NCBI GenBank assembly: GCA_007844125.1
Contig: CM017557.1
Coordinates: 58,051,857 to 58,115,856 of the forward strand
Source of the DNA: Sinonovacula constricta
Lineage: Eukaryota > Mollusca > Bivalvia > Cardiida > Solecurtidae
Reading direction: 5' to 3'
Length of the DNA stretch: 64,000 bases
Both the position numbers and the translations under genes were made by a program. The notes below the pieces were generated by a model. It was given only the letters and a program-made list of their open reading frames with translations, was not told where the DNA came from and did no database searches. Positions 24,505 through 35,883 of the stretch are shown here, one piece after another (the stretch's first letter is position 1; each line of letters opens with the position of its first letter).

Positions 24505-24545
24505 ACCTTGCTGTCAATAATTCTATGGCGTCATTGCAACAAAAC
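24505..24545 (+). CDS. EGF-TM gene: 41-nt exon
   Basis: Acceptor CTTTATTTCACAG| and a canonical donor AAC|GTAAGT enclose LAVNNSMASLQQN, phase 1 to 0. The exit phase matches the exon at 25835, which implies that the candidate exon at 25018-25130 is skipped. Confidence 0.5.
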
Positions 24546-25221
24546 GTAAGTAATGTAAATAAAGACGCATGATGCGCAGGTCCAATCATAATTATAATAT
24601 TGCTTGATTACATTGATGTAGATACATTGATTTGGATTTTTTTTCGTAAAGCAGAAATTGATTGTATAAAAACCTTTAAAATAAATGATTAAAGAAAGAA
24701 TGGCAAAACTTTGCATGTTTATTTTTTTAAACAATATCTGTTTACGACACAGAGTAGTATCGTTTAACCAACACACTTATATTCGATTAAACTTAAATAA
24801 TACTTTTAAGTGATGTTATTAATTTATAAAATAACATGTTATCAAGTAAATTATTTTACCTGGCTATTGTTATGATATATGTACAAACTGTAACTATATT
24901 CCATAACTAAATTGCTTTGAATTTCGGATGTTTGTTTTCATAATCCGAGAAAAACAAGGAAACAAGCAAGCAAACAAACAAACACGACAACGACAAGATA
25001 CCCACTTTCTGTTCCAGGCCAATAACCGATTTGAGACACCTTCTTTACCAGATAAGAGTTCAGTCGCTTGCATTGTCAGTATATCATGTGTCTTGCTGTT
25101 TTACACGTCTAGCAGGCCTTCTGGAAAATGGTGAGAAACCACGTCCAGTGTTTGCACCTTCAAGTCAGTATCAGATATGTTTTCCGTATTAAAACAAATC
25201 TATAAACGAGTTCGATGTAGA

Positions 25222-25515
25222 TTGTTTGTTTGTTTGTTTGTTGGGTTTATCGTCCCACCAACAGTATTTTAGTTATCTGGAAACAGTATTCACTTGAAGC
25301 AGATGTATGGCTGCCTTCACTGTGTATAGTATGCCGTGAACACCCGGCATGATACCACACCCAGTCACATTATCCTGACACCGGGCCAACCATTCGTAAA
25401 TACCTTAAATACATACCACTACTATTTTTACGACTTTGGTGTGTCGCGGCCGGGTTCGAACCTGGGGCCTCGCGTACCTGGAGCCGACGTTCTACCGTTT
25501 ACGCTACCGGTCAAT
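25222..25515 (-). mobile_element. SINE family 1, full-length, in an intron
   Basis: The minus-strand SINE has its tRNA-like head at the right (box B GGTTCGAACCCGGC when reversed), the shared body with GTGTTCACGGCATACTATAC, and a (CAAA)n tail at 25222-25240. It is inserted antisense to the EGF-TM gene. Confidence 0.85.
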
Positions 25516-25834
25516 GTAGAATGAATACGGTAAATCGAAAACGTCTTTACAATTAATGTAATAGAACACAGAGTGCATTATTAAAATGGAATGGATTACA
25601 GTATTGAGCGTTAAGTATTTTAATTTAGCCTAGCGTCCTTATCTTTAAAGGAAAACCGAGGCTTTTTTGGCATATGACACGTACTGCTTTTCTGTCTTTA
25701 TAAAGATCAATTATATTTGATTTTATAAACACGAAAAAAATTTAGTCTGATTTACAACTACTTCATGTACATAAGCATTGTCACTGTTTTATTGTTTAAA
25801 AATATTTCGATACTTTTCCTTTTCTTTCCATCAG

Positions 25835-25926
25835 ATAAAAAATAATACAGATTGTTTAATCGATAATACACAAATGCCAGAGGAAATTTTCACAGAAACG
25901 CCGTTACGCTTGATTGACTACAAAAG
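25835..25926 (+). CDS. EGF-TM gene: extracellular exon
   Basis: Acceptor TTTCTTTCCATCAG| and donor AAAAG|GTAAAC bound 92 nt, phase 0 to 2. It encodes NNTDCLIDNTQMPEEIF and ETPLRLIDYK. The last AG joins T of the next exon (Ser). One N-glycosylation site (NNT) and one cysteine are present. Confidence 0.65.
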
Positions 25927-26482
25927 GTAAACATAATTCAGAAATAAAAAATAATTAGAAAAGTTAGAATTTAAAAAAGATCTGAAAAGAAGAAGCAACG
26001 TGGAAACAATCCAGAACATTTCCGGGGCTGCATTTATTTAAGCGCGAGGAACATGTACATCGTTGTTTTTATTGTATTAATCGCTAATGGTAGACAATAT
26101 GAACGACCATTGAATTAGGAATATGCTTATTAAGGACAGCCTGCAAAGAGTGTGGCCCAAATTTCGAGTTTTTCTAAAGGTTATATTCTCATGATCGGGA
26201 AAGCCCGTTTAACATATGGAATCGTATTTCTTTAATATGTCCGATAACAAATGGCTTGTCCATAAAAAAATAACATATTTGATCATATCTGATAGTTTAC
26301 CTTTTCCCTTAGGATTTGATGACAATAGTTGTGTATTTGTAAAGAAAATAGGGAAGAGTTTTCAGCAAATTATGCATTGTCTAATTCCAACGAAATGTCA
26401 CTGAGCATGGATTTTTCAAATATTCCATATATTTTATAATACAACAACTTTTCGTTAAAGTGTAATCATTGTACTTTTTAAG

Positions 26483-26617
26483 TGCGGAGATAATTACGCC
26501 AGACACCAGCCTTTCGGTGTTTGATCCGAAATCAGATATTCTTTCCTCTCATTGTATTCAGGAAGTAGCGTACCAATATCCGGATGAACAGAACCGAACA
26601 GCGTGTTTCCAGATTGG
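26483..26617 (+). CDS. EGF-TM gene: extracellular exon
   Basis: TACTTTTTAAG| leads into 44 codons reading AEIITPDTSLSVFDPKSDI, HCIQEVAYQYPDEQNRTACF, and exits ATTGG|GTAAGT in phase 2. It has two cysteines and an NRT glycosylation site. The phase agrees on both sides. I do not recognise the domain. Confidence 0.75.
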
Positions 26618-27407
26618 GTAAGTTCTAGAACAAAAAGTGTTCAGATGCTCGAATGGCAATTTCGTTTTATCTAAAGAAAATTAAACTTTCATTGAAAGGA
26701 GACTGGCGAAATTTGTATTATTAAATTAACAAATATGACCTAGCAACTTGACACGCATACTATTGCATCTTACAAAAGGTTTAATTAGTAACTGATTTGT
26801 TCGTCTTTCCAGATATTTATTTTGGCTTGGTGCGTAACCAATAAATACATGTAAATATCTCCATACTTTACTTATAGCAATTTACATTACTCGGACTACA
26901 ATGACCACATCAACCATATTTTACCTATTTTTTATACTTCCGGTTGATTAACGATCACAATAACATAGATAACTACGTGACAAATATTACTGTGCCTTTA
27001 TTAGCGTATTTTAATTAACAGTTTGAAGTTCAATTAACTTATTCTCACCAATGGAACATTTTCTTATTTGAAAGTACTTGCATAAAAAACAGCCGTCGAT
27101 ATTAATATTTTAACATCTTCCTTCGTCAGATAGGTAACAGAATGTATTGAAACATTCAGGTCTTTGAATCCGATTAATGGCGGTGTTAATGAGTTTTCAT
27201 CTCTTTTATTCATCACAGTTTGACGTCATTCCAGACACATAGCTATGATCTGAAAAATCACTACAGAAGGCGTATATGCTCACATTTGAAACATGTCATG
27301 ATTTTAATTATATAGGGTATGGTTTTACAGGTTGTTGCTGCCACAATGTGTATGCTTTCAGACATTAACAACTACAATGTTTTTTTTTATTTCAACTTAT
27401 ATTTTAG

Positions 27408-27434
27408 ATGGTATTCGGCTTCTCTGTCAAACAG
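27408..27434 (+). CDS. EGF-TM gene: 27-nt microexon
   Basis: TTATATTTTAG| and AAACAG|GTATCG delimit one base, eight codons (WYSASLSN) and two bases, phase 2 to 2. Skipping it would leave the frame intact, so it could be an optional cassette. Confidence 0.5.
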
Positions 27435-27543
27435 GTATCGAATAAAAAGTTTGCATGTACACTCATTTGGTCCAAAGTAGTGTGTACTGACAGGTGACAT
27501 TTATACATATTCGCATGCATGTTTCCATATATATATTTATAGA

Positions 27544-27822
<279 letters not shown>

Positions 27823-27925
27823 CTTTTATATGACCCCATTTACAAAATCCAATATATCTCCGCTAAGGCTTCTTTTTAAACTGAACATACAACCGTTCTG
27901 CATCATCTGATGTGGCGTAAAAGAG

Positions 27926-28008
27926 GTCCGCTAAGTTGACACTGACAAACTACACGTGTGACTGTGCTCATGGATTTACCACATTTAATCGGAACTGCGA
28001 AAAAGTTG
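27926..28008 (+). CDS. EGF-TM gene: last half of an EGF-like domain
   Basis: The frame reads SAKLTLTNYTCDCAHGFTTF then NRNCEKV, with the C-x-C...GF...C ending of an EGF-like domain. Exit is GTTG|GTGAGT (phase 1). The start is placed after GTAAAAGAG| because only this AG gives phase 2 in agreement with the microexon, but the pyrimidine tract is weak. A TAA lies just upstream in the same frame, so the exon cannot extend further. Confidence 0.65.
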
Positions 28009-28454
28009 GTGAGTATAATTTAAGACGAGGTATTGCAACATACACTAACGTTTGAAAAAGCAATTGTAGTACGATGTCACTTGCTAGCTAAAAGTAAAGT
28101 GACAAGTATACATAAACATGATATAACATGAAATAGAAATAGAGTTAACCAGTTGTCGCTTTGGTACGTCCAGTCAGCAATATACTGGGATGCTTTAACC
28201 TATCTACATACCTCTATCATCGACCTTCCCGGTGTGTTTCTCTGTGAAAAGGAAACATATTTAATTGAAACACAAAAGTCACAAAGATCACGTATACTTA
28301 GAGTTCAGTTTTGACAGCACACAAAAGGGTGACGTAATTTAAAACAGTAATGACAATAAACGAGGTGAATTACCATTATAAAACAGATTCACGAAAAACA
28401 AAACCTTCGCGAAAAGACACAAACGCACTAGGGGAAACGTGTAAACGACTGTGG

Positions 28455-28684
28455 AAAACTATAGATAGTTCCCACATCAGTGAAGATCCTTTATTTTGGG
28501 AGCCATTTTTGATGGCAACTTCAAGGGATTTTCAGATGAATTGTATAGAAGTGTAAATTTTAATTTCTTGTAATTTCCTCATATGTGGTCAAGCAATTAA
28601 AAGCTATGGACTTTTGGAAAACTCTGGAAATTCATAGTTTTAGAATACGATATTTTTTAAATTGACTAAATACACAGAAATACG
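28455..28684 (+). repeat. Interspersed repeat family 4, copy a
   Basis: Shares AGTTCCCACATCAGTGAAGA, GATGGCAACTTCAAGGGATT and TTTTCAGATGAATTG with 50618-50870 over about 230 bp in the same orientation. It lies in the last intron of the EGF-TM gene. The class is unknown. Confidence 0.75.
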
Positions 28685-28795
28685 TTTAATTATTATTTTA
28701 AGATTTTATTTAGTTAGATAATGAATTACTTGGGTTACTTTTCTATGAGTTACTTGGGTAACTTTTCTATTCCAGATGATGACCCTCGCGATCAG

Positions 28796-28932
28796 GCGTT
28801 GATGTATATATTGTTGCCAATCTGACTTTAGTGCTGTCTGCTGTGGGTTGTGTTATCTATATATGTCTATCCAATAGGGACAGACGGAAAATAGATGATA
28901 CGAAAGGGCAAATAGAGTCTATGGGATATTAA
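28796..28932 (+). CDS. EGF-TM gene: last exon, transmembrane helix and tail
   Basis: The frame GC GTT GAT... gives VANLTLVLSAVGCVIYICL, a single hydrophobic helix of about 20 residues, then a basic stop-transfer SNRDRRK and a 13-residue acidic/polar tail ending ESMGY, TAA at 28930-28932. Joining from the previous exon (G+GC = Gly) requires the acceptor GCGATCAG|GCG. A better-looking acceptor, TTTTCTATTCCAG|, lies 20 bases upstream (28776) and would shift the frame, giving a short soluble tail and TGA before the helix. The topology is a type I membrane protein. Confidence 0.7.
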
Positions 28933-29065
28933 TTTATCTATTTTGACCACCAATGTTCTGTTAAAAAACGTTAACAGAAAATGATCTAGCATTACCTAGA
29001 ATCGAAAAAGAACTTTAAACGCTCAAATGGACATAAGAAGAGTTGTAGAAAGGGAATAATGTATT

Positions 29066-29080
29066 AATAAATAAATAAAG
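29066..29080 (+). promoter_or_regulatory. Overlapping AATAAA polyadenylation signals
   Basis: Three overlapping AATAAA hexamers lie about 135 bases after the TAA of the EGF-TM gene. A 3' UTR of 28933 to about 29.1 kb is expected. Confidence 0.6.
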
Positions 29081-29149
29081 CAATTTGCGCACTACTATTT
29101 GTCCAACTTTAATCCATTTAAACGTATAGCGTACCTTAAAACCATTTAA

Positions 29150-30740
29150 AATGTTTCAGAGAGAACGTAGTGAATATTTAATAAAAGACCCCAAATGAAC
29201 AAAAGTTTTATACCATTCCTGGAATACCCAAAGGACAAAATTGAATATATTTTTTAAAGCAGTGATTGTGGTTAGGGCTATATCATTGGAAAAAAACAAC
29301 AATATGAAATTGGTACATACAATTAAGGAAAACAAGAAGTGTATGGCATAAAAGACAGTCCATAACTAAAACAAATGGCCAATTGTTTTTTACTTCTTCT
29401 GGCTGTCGTATGTATGAATGAACAAATAAACAAAACAAGTCGGTAGCTTAATCAGCAGAGCTTCGGGATGTTAGACCAGCTGTACCGGGTTCGAATCCTA
29501 CAAAATGCAATTATTGTTTTGTTTCATTTACATTTGTATATTTTTTCTTAACTATTAGTATTACTAATTCCTCCAATTCATCGACAAATTCGATGTTTTA
29601 TATTTATTTTAGTCCCCAGATCAATTAAAACTGCGCTGGATAAAGTAAAACAACGGACCTGTCAACCCAGTCAGTAGCTCCTAAAATGAAAAAAGAAGAA
29701 TAAAGCCAAACAATGTAATAAAAAGCAAAACAGCGCTCGGTTGCCGTTTTTTTTCAAGCCAAGCACTGATAAATTCGTTAAAGGGAAGTAATTTGACAAT
29801 TAGTCCTCCAGTCGGAACGACATATAGGTCAACACAAATAAGGTACGACGCCATCCGGCGGGTTGTGTGGAACTGTTACTTTATTTTATTGAAAATATTT
29901 TATTTCAAATTATTGATTGTGTATATGGAAAAGAAAACATGTACACTCTTTTATTGACTTGTATAATACGATTGTATATTAAAACTTAATTTAATAAAAG
30001 TGCCAAAATGAAGAAAAGTTTTATAACATTCCACAAATACCGAATTAAACAAAATTGAATAATTTCCAATTAGTGATCGTGTTTAGGCTATATCGTTTGA
30101 AAAGAAAACATACAATTGATGCCACATAATGAGACAATTTGGATATAAGCTCTGTTCCGGTATTTACATACATTTTAATATTAACAGTTCGTTCATTTAA
30201 TCTAGAAATTAGATTTTTTTGTTTTTATTCTAATCCACAGAGTATTTAAAATTGCGCTGGGGAAATTAAGACAATGTACCTCCCAACCTTATTATAAGTT
30301 CGATCCGACGCATATATGGAAACAAATTCAATACAAGACAGTGGCTGGTAAAATGGACAAGAAAAAAACCCAGCCCAACAATGTAATAAAAACAAAATAA
30401 TGCTTGGTTGTCGTATGTTTCAAGCCATGGCCTTCTTGAGAAACAATCCAGTTATAACTTCAGCATTAGGCGAGGTTTCTTCTCACTTTAACCCCCACTA
30501 ACTGATGAGCGCAGGTTGAAAGCTGTAAACATAATGATACAATTTGAATGTAAACACTGTTTCGCTCACATTGTTTATTTTACATACATTTTAATATTAA
30601 CAGTTCGTCCATTTCATCTAGAAATTAGATTTTTTTTTATTTTTATTCTAATCCACAGAGTATTTAAAATTGCGCTGGGGAAATTAAGACAATATACCTC
30701 CCAACCTTATTATACGTTCGGTCCGACGCATATATGGAAA
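29150..30740 (+). repeat. Decayed left flank of the satellite array
   Basis: Sequence clearly homologous to the array unit but broken up, with indels and partial duplications. It includes a diverged tRNA-like segment (about 29440-29510, box B GGGTTCGAATCC) and the block ATTTAAAATTGCGCTGGGGA twice (30244 and 30662). Confidence 0.8.
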
Positions 30741-33289
30741 AAGAAAGCCAAACAATGTAACAAAAAGCAAGATAATGTTTGTTGTCGTATGTTTTAAGCC
30801 AGGCAGTTCTTGAGTAACAAACCAGCGCTTTACTGACAGCGCCACTAACTATTCGCCTTGTATAATGCAGTTTCAATTGGCTAAATGCCGTCAGACTTCC
30901 GGAGTGATAAATTCGTTAAAGAGAAGTAATTTGATAATTCCTCACGTCATATGGGTAAACACATATAACGTACGACACCATCCGGCTGGTTGGGTGGAAC
31001 TGTGACTTCGTCAGCGCCGGCTGGGTCGAAACAGTTTCAAACATCTTAAGTTTATTTTAACAATATGGTTAATATTCCATAGTTGTTGCAGTCTGATAAC
31101 TTCAGAAAAGTATGTACATAATATAAAGGTACATATCCTCTTTTTGAAAAAAAAATGGAAAAATGGTAAAATGGAAAAGAAAAAACGAAACAGCCCAACA
31201 ATGTTATAAAAACAAAATAATGCTTGGTTGTCGTATGTTTCAAGCCATGTCCTTCTTTTCCACTTGTTGTTGCACTCTGATAACTTCGGAAAAGTATGTA
31301 CATAATATAAAGATACATATCCTGTTTTTGAAACAATTTTGAAACAGTGATTAGCATGTACTATGCCATTTATAAGTTTGAAGCACCAGAGAACGTAGTA
31401 AACCCATATATTGATTTGTATAATACAATTGTATATAAAAATTTAATTTAGTACAAGAGCAAAAATGAAGAAAAGTGTTATAACATTCCACAAATACCCA
31501 ATTAAACAAAATTGAATTATTTCCTATTAGTGATCGTGTTTAGGGCTATATCGTTGGAAAAGAAAACATACAATTGTTGCGCAAAATTAAAAACAACCAA
31601 AACTGTATGGCATAAAACACTGTCCATAACTAAAGCAAGTGTCCACTTTTTCTCTCTTAAACCACAATAATTAATAAGCGCAGGTTGAAACCTTTCCAGA
31701 TAATGATACAATTTGGATATAAGCACTGTTCCGGTCGCAATGTATAACAAAACTAAACAAAACAACACAATACCAGGACTCAATAGCTCAATCAGCAGAG
31801 CTCCGGGATGTTAGACAAGCGGTTCCGGGTTCGAATCCTACAAAATGCAATTATTTTTTTCTGTTTCATTACATTTGTATATTTTTTCTAACCTGTTAGT
31901 ATTACCAGTTCCTCCATTTCATCGACGAATTCGGTGTTTTATATTTATTTTAGTCCCCAGATCAATGGAAACTGCGTTGGATAAAGTAAAACAACGGACT
32001 TGCCAACGATATTATGGGTTCAAACACATAAAGTAGTCACTTATCAATTAGTTTACGCCACTTACACGTCACCCATTACACGACTTTTAAACTGTCAAGC
32101 AAAAATGATTTGGGATGCCGATTTGATACGATGATCATCGGCGTTGTACCAATTTGAAAATACACGTGTATTGTTTGTTAAACGTTCGGTTCAACGCATA
32201 AATGGAAACGAATTCAATACAAGACAGTGGCTGGTAAAATGAAAAAGGAAGAATAAAGCCAAACAATGTAACAAAAAGCAAGATAATGTTTGTTGTCGTA
32301 TGTTTCAAGCCAGGTTGTTCTTGAGTAACAAACTAGCGCTCTACTGACAGCGCCACTAACTAGTAAATTCGCCTTGTATAATGCAGTTTTAATTGGATAA
32401 ATGCCGTCAGACTTCCGGAGTGATAAATTCGTTAAAGGGAAGTAATTTGATAATTCCTCCTCCAGTCGGAACGTCATATAGGTAAACACATATTACGTAC
32501 GACACCATCCGGCTGGTTGGGTGGAACTGTGACTTCGTCAGCGCCGGCTGGGTCGAAACAGTTTCAAACATCTTATGTTTATTTTAACAATATGGTTAAT
32601 ATTCCATAGTTTTTGCAGTCTGATAACTTCGGAAAAGTATGTACATATCCTCTTTTTGAAAAAAAAAATGGAAAAATGGTAAAATGGAAAAGAAAAAAAC
32701 AAAACAGCCCAACAATGTAATAAAAACAAAATAATGCTTGGTTGTCGTATGTTTCAAGCCATGTCCTTCTTTTCCACTTGTTGTTGCACTCTGATAACTT
32801 CGGAAAAGTATGTACATAATATACAGATACATATCCTGTTTTTGAAACAATTTTGAAACAGTGATTAGCATGTACTCTGCCATTTATAAGTTTGAAGCAC
32901 CAGAGAACGTAGTAAACCCATATATTGATTTGTATAATACAATTGTATATTAAAATTTAATTTAATACAAGAGCAAAAATGAAGAAAAGTGTTGTAACAT
33001 TCCACAAATACCCAATTAAACAAAATTGAATTATTTCCTATTAGTGATCGTGTTTAGGGCTATATCGTTGGAAAAGAAAACATACAATTGTTGCGCAAAA
33101 TTAAAAACAACCAAAACTGTATGGCATAAAACACTGTCCATAACTAAAGCAAGTGTCCACTTTTTCTCTCTTAAACCACAATAATTAATAAGCGCAGGTT
33201 GAAACCTTTCCAGATAATGATACAATTTGGATATAAGCACTGTTCCGGTCGCAATGTATAACAAAACTAAACAAAACAACACAATACCA

Positions 33290-33374
33290 GGACTCAGTAG
33301 CTCAATCAGCAGAGCTCCGGGATGTTAGACAAGCGGTCCCGGGTTCGAAACCTACAAAATGCAATTATTTTTTT
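33290..33374 (+). ncRNA. tRNA-like Pol III unit (representative of nine)
   Basis: The 85-nt segment has a box A-like TAGCTCAATCAG, a D-arm that can pair (GCTC/GAGC), a perfect box B GGTTCGAAACC, and a T7 run at 33368-33374 that would terminate Pol III. The anticodon and T stems do not pair well, so it is not a working tRNA. It is better read as a SINE-type tRNA-derived promoter. Nine copies (starts listed in the array entry) keep boxes and terminator. Transcription is inferred, not shown. Confidence 0.55.
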
Positions 33375-35883
33375 CTGTTTCATTACATTTGTTTATTTTT
33401 TCTAACCTGTTAGTATTACCAGTTCCTCCATTTCATCGACAAATTCGATGTTTTATATTTATTTTAGTCCCAAGATCAATTGAAACTGCGTTGGATAAAG
33501 TAAAACAATGGACCTGCCAACGATATTATGGCTATTCAAACACATAAAGTAGTCACTTATCAATTAGTTTACGCCACTTACACGTCACCCATTACACGAC
33601 TTTTAAACTGTCAAGCAAGAATGATTTGGCGATGCCGATTTGATATGATGATCATCGGCGTTGTACCAATTTGAAAATAAACGTGTATTGTTTGTTAAAC
33701 GTTCGGTTCAACGCATATATGGAAACGAATTCAATACAAGTCAGTGGCTGGTAAAATGAAAAAGGAAGAATAAAGCCAAACAATGTAACAAAAAGCAAGA
33801 TAATGTTTGTTGTCGTATGTTTCAAGCCAGGTTGTTCTTGAGTAACAAACTAGCGCTCTACTGACAGCGCCACTAACTAGTAAATTCGCCTTGTATAATG
33901 CAGTTTTAATTGGATAAATGCCGTCAGACTTCCGGAGTGATAAATTCGTTAAAGGGAAGTAATTTGATAATTCCTCCTCCAGTCGGAACGTCATATAGGT
34001 AAACACATATTACGTACGACACCATCCGGCTGGTTGGGTGGAACTGTGACTTCGTCAGCGCCGGCTGGGTCGAAACAGTTTCAAACATCTTATGTTTATT
34101 TTAACAATATGGTTAATATTCCATAGTTGTTGCAGTCTGATAACTTCGGAAAAGTATGTACATATCCTCTTTTTGAAAAAAATGGAAAAATGGTAAAATG
34201 GAAAAGAAAAAAACCCATATATTGATTTGTATAATACAATTGTATATAAAAATTTAATTAAGTACAAGAGCAAAAATGAAGAAAAGTGTTATAACATTCC
34301 ACAAATACCCAATTAAACAAAATTGAATTATTTCCTATTAGTGATCGTGTTTAGGGCTATATCGTTGGAAAAGAAAACATACAATTGTTGCGCAAAATTA
34401 AAAACAACCAAAACTGTATGGCATAAAACACTGTCCATAACTAAAGCAAGTGTCCACTTTTTCTCCCTTAAACCACAATGATTAAAAAGTGCAGGTTGAA
34501 ATCTTTCCACATAATGATACAATTTGGATATAAGCACTGTTCCGGTCGCAATGTATAACAAAACTAAACAAAACAACACAATACCAGGACTCAATAGCTC
34601 AATCAGCAGAGCTCCGGGATGTTAGACAAGCGGTTCCGGGTTCGAATCCTACAAAATGCAATTATTTTTTTCTGTTTCATTACATTTGTTTATTTTTTCT
34701 AACCTGTTAGTATTACCAGTTCCTCCATTTCATCGACAAATTCGATGTTTTATATTTATTTTAGTCCCAAGATCAATTGAAACTGCGTTGGATAAAGTAA
34801 AACAATGGACCTGCCAACGATATTATGGCTATTCAAACACATAAAGTAGTCACTTATCAATTAGTTTACGCCACTTACACGTCACCCATTACACGACTTT
34901 TAAACTGTCAAGCAAGAATGATTTGGCGATGCCGATTTGATATGATGATCATCGGCGTTGTACCAATTTGAAAATAAACGTGTATTGTTTGTTAAACGTT
35001 CGGTTCAACGCATATATGGAAACGAATTCAATACAAGTCAGTGGCTGGTAAAATGAAAAAGGAAGAATAAAGCCAAACAATGTAACAAAAAGCAAGATAA
35101 TGTTTGTTGTCGTATGTTTCAAGCCAGGTAGTTCTTGAGTAACAAACTAGCGCTCTACTGACAGCGCCACTAACTAGTAAATTCGCCTTGTATAATGCAG
35201 TTTTAATTGGATAAATGCCGTCAGACTTCCGGAGTGATAAATTCGTTAAAGGGAAGTAATTTGATAATTCCTCCTCCAGTCGGAACGTCATATAGGTAAA
35301 CACATATTACGTACGACACCATCCGGCTGGTTGGGTGGAACTGTGACTTCGTCAGCGCCGGCTGGGTCGAAACAGTTTCAAACATCTTATGTTTATTTTA
35401 ACAATATGGTTAATATTCCATATTTGTTGCAGTCTGATAACTTCGGAAAAGTATGTACATATCCTCTTTTTGAAAAAAATGGAAAAATGGTAAAATGGAA
35501 AAGAAAAAAACCCATATATTGATTTGTATAATACAATTGTATATAAAAATTTAATTAAGTACAAGAGCAAAAATGAAGAAAAGTGTTATAACATTCCACA
35601 AATACCCAATTAAACAAAATTGAATTATTTCCTATTAGTGATCGTGTTTAGGGCTATATCGTTGGAAAAGAAAACATACAATTGTTGCGCAAAATTAAAA
35701 ACAACCAAAACTGTATGGCATAAAACACTGTCCATAACTAAAGCAAGTGTCCACTTTTTCTCTCTTAAACCACAATAATTAATAAGCGCAGGTTGAAACC
35801 TTTCCAGATAATGATACAATTTGGATATAAGCACTGTTCCGGTCGCAATGTATAACAAAACTAAACAAAACAACACAATACCA
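33290..35883 (+). repeat. Two adjacent short satellite units (217-bp deletion)
   Basis: Both units lack the stretch corresponding to 32701-32917 of the preceding unit. The junction reads AAAAAAAC|CCATATATTG with AAAC present at both edges of the deleted segment. The lost piece contains the second internal copy of the GATAACTTCGG block. Confidence 0.9.

Noticed and set aside
25018..25130. Splice-bounded exon candidate (VACIVSISCVLLFYTSS) in the EGF-TM gene
   Set aside because: It has a good acceptor and donor but exits in phase 2, while the next exon needs phase 0. Joining gives TGA at once, whereas skipping it gives perfect phase agreement. It could be a poison exon.
29440..29510. Possible functional tRNA gene
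   Set aside because: Box B is good, but the stems do not pair and the sequence is a diverged copy of the tRNA-like part of the satellite.
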